Below are positions 63,164-64,000 of a stretch of 64,000 nt of DNA, in pieces. The stretch is from Weeksella massiliensis (GTDB lineage Bacteria > Bacteroidota > Bacteroidia > Flavobacteriales > Weeksellaceae): contig CCMH01000006.1 in assembly GCA_000751595.1 (NCBI GenBank), positions 124,001 through 188,000 on the forward strand. The letters run 5' to 3'. The notes under the pieces were generated by a model. The model saw only the letters and a program-made list of their open reading frames with translations, made no database searches and was not told the origin of the DNA. Position numbers and translations under genes: made by a program. Position 1 is the stretch's first letter, and each line of letters opens with the position of its first letter.

Positions 63164-63187
63164 ATCTTAGTAGGATAAGATTTTACT

Positions 63188-64000
63188 TTGGCAGAAGCAA
63201 CACACATCCTACATCAACTATGGCAATTTTTGGTAGAGTGGTATTGGATTCCTCTCACGCTGATTTATTTTTTTGTAATTCTTGCCATTCTCATAGAAAA
63301 CGGAAAACCCGAAAAAACCATTGCTTGGATTTTGGTAATTGTTTTTGTTCCTATTATTGGCTTATTATTTTATTTCTTTTTCGGACAAAAATTCAATAAA
63401 GAAAAAACATTATCTCGAATAGACGCCAAACAGCAACTCCAAATCATCGATCATTGGCACAGCATAAGTTCGCTCAATAGTAACAATCAAGAACTAATTT
63501 CGGCACGCATCGGGAATTTCAGCAAAGTTTTTCATTATTTATACCATAGCCATTCTTCACCCTCGTACATCAACAATCAACTAGAAGTTTTGATCAACGG
63601 AGAAGAAAAATTTCCACTTTTCCTAGAAGCACTTCGCCAAGCAAAACATCATATCCATCTAGAATATTATATTTTCGAGTTGGACCAAATCGGTGAAGAA
63701 GTCATCGAGATCCTAAAAGAAAAAGCTGCAAACGGTGTCATTGTTCGTGTAATTGTAGATGATTTTGGCTCTCCTAAATTGACCAAAAAAGCAGAGAAAA
63801 TTTTCGAGAATAGCTTGGTTCTTTACCAAACTTTTTTGCCTGTTCACTTTTCTTCTTTGGCAAATTCTAACTATCGTAATCACCGAAAAATAATGATTGT
63901 CGATGCAGAAATTGCTTTTGTGGGCGGCATCAACATTTCAGATCGTTATATCAATGTCGCGCCATACAACGACAAAAACAAATTCTATTGGCGAGATACT
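63188..64000 (+). CDS. cls: cardiolipin synthase, N-terminal part (truncated by the window end)
   Basis: 271 codons visible, frame open at the edge. Two membrane helices in the PLDc_N region (WIPLTLIYFFVILAILIENG; AWILVIVFVPIIGLLFYF) precede the first phospholipase-D HKD motif NHRKIMIVDAEIAFVGG. It joins phosphatidyl groups to form cardiolipin in the inner membrane. No ATG lies before the conserved region, and an in-frame stop is four codons upstream, so the start is probably the TTG at 63188. The second HKD motif is beyond the window. Confidence 0.88.
   Translation, partial: MAEATHILHQLWQFLVEWYWIPLTLIYFFVILAILIENGKPEKTIAWILVIVFVPIIGLLFYFFFGQKFNKEKTLSRIDAKQQLQIIDHWHSISSLNSNNQELISARIGNFSKVFHYLYHSHSSPSYINNQLEVLINGEEKFPLFLEALRQAKHHIHLEYYIFELDQIGEEVIEILKEKAANGVIVRVIVDDFGSPKLTKKAEKIFENSLVLYQTFLPVHFSSLANSNYRNHRKIMIVDAEIAFVGGINISDRYINVAPYNDKNKFYWRDT

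Noticed and set aside
63148-63399. 83-residue plus-strand frame at the start of cls
   Set aside because: It is a shadow of the cardiolipin synthase, whose HKD motif and membrane helices are in the other frame.
1-64000. CRISPR arrays, IS elements and attachment sites
   Set aside because: No regularly spaced direct repeats, transposase frames or integrase genes were found on either strand.

Overview
The window looks like a chromosomal segment of a Bacteroidota bacterium, most likely class Flavobacteriia. The reasons are its A+T-rich DNA, the short primary sigma factor without region 1.1, repeated TAnnTTTG -7 promoter boxes, a SusC/SusD pair, S9 peptidases, an OlsF-like two-domain acyltransferase, mevalonate-pathway genes, DUF3127/DUF3108/DUF4254/DUF4292/DUF6089 proteins, and the DUF6089-uppS-bamA-ompH-ompH envelope cluster. 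A Weeksella/Empedobacter-type relative is possible, but that is a guess. There is no plasmid, prophage, IS element or CRISPR array; most of the window is core genome.

Layout. 0-0.7 kb: start of a metY-type gene on the minus strand behind a SAM-I-like riboswitch. 0.7-8.1 kb: two secreted S9 peptidases, an ArsC/Spx-like protein, RluF and a cystathionine lyase/synthase. 8.1-14.4 kb: a minus-strand envelope run of flippase, dut, sugar nucleotidyltransferase, DUF4292 lipoprotein, EnvC-like protein and tatA. 14.5-21.9 kb: gpsA, a siderophore-interacting flavoprotein, aspartate kinase with an OlsF-like acyltransferase, fbp and a suppressor-of-fused protein. 21.9-28.5 kb: a candidate small RNA or leader, CsbD, tRNA-Leu, DUF3127, aat, the Mrp/NifU iron-sulfur pair, nitroreductase and a membrane protein. 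28.5-34 kb: pabB/pabC, recX, rpe, the primary sigma factor, hutG and a TRIC-type channel. 34-39.4 kb: an endonuclease/phosphatase-family protein, deoC, the ferrous-iron operon feoA-feoB with a Cys-rich helper, and rplU-rpmA. 39.5-53.3 kb: rluB, a UbiA prenyltransferase, mevalonate kinase, nadK, the BamA/Skp cluster, rfbC-rfbD, mvaD and an epimerase. 53.4-60.7 kb: an accessory-looking block with a SusC/SusD pair lacking enzymes, a broken GtrB-type glycosyltransferase and a GtrII-type glucosyltransferase. 60.8-64 kb: corA, tyrS and a truncated cardiolipin synthase.

How the genes fit together. Several clusters serve the envelope: lipid synthesis (OlsF-like, cls, gpsA), isoprenoid carrier supply (mevalonate kinase, mvaD, uppS, UbiA), outer-membrane assembly (bamA, two Skp-like chaperones), dTDP-rhamnose synthesis (rfbC, rfbD) and cell-wall splitting (EnvC-like). 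Sulfur amino-acid genes frame the left end and iron genes (feo, siderophore-interacting protein, Mrp/NifU) recur. The sigma factor encoded here should read the TAnnTTTG promoters marked across the window.

The least explained signals are: a frequent octamer (ATCCTACC/GGTAGGAT, 19 copies by hand count, both orientations and all reading frames, some beside terminators); a possible small RNA or attenuated leader at 21.96-22.09 kb; a set of genes whose start codon falls 3-6 bases after the -7 box, suggesting leaderless mRNAs; and a glycosyltransferase gene broken by two repeat-associated frameshifts.
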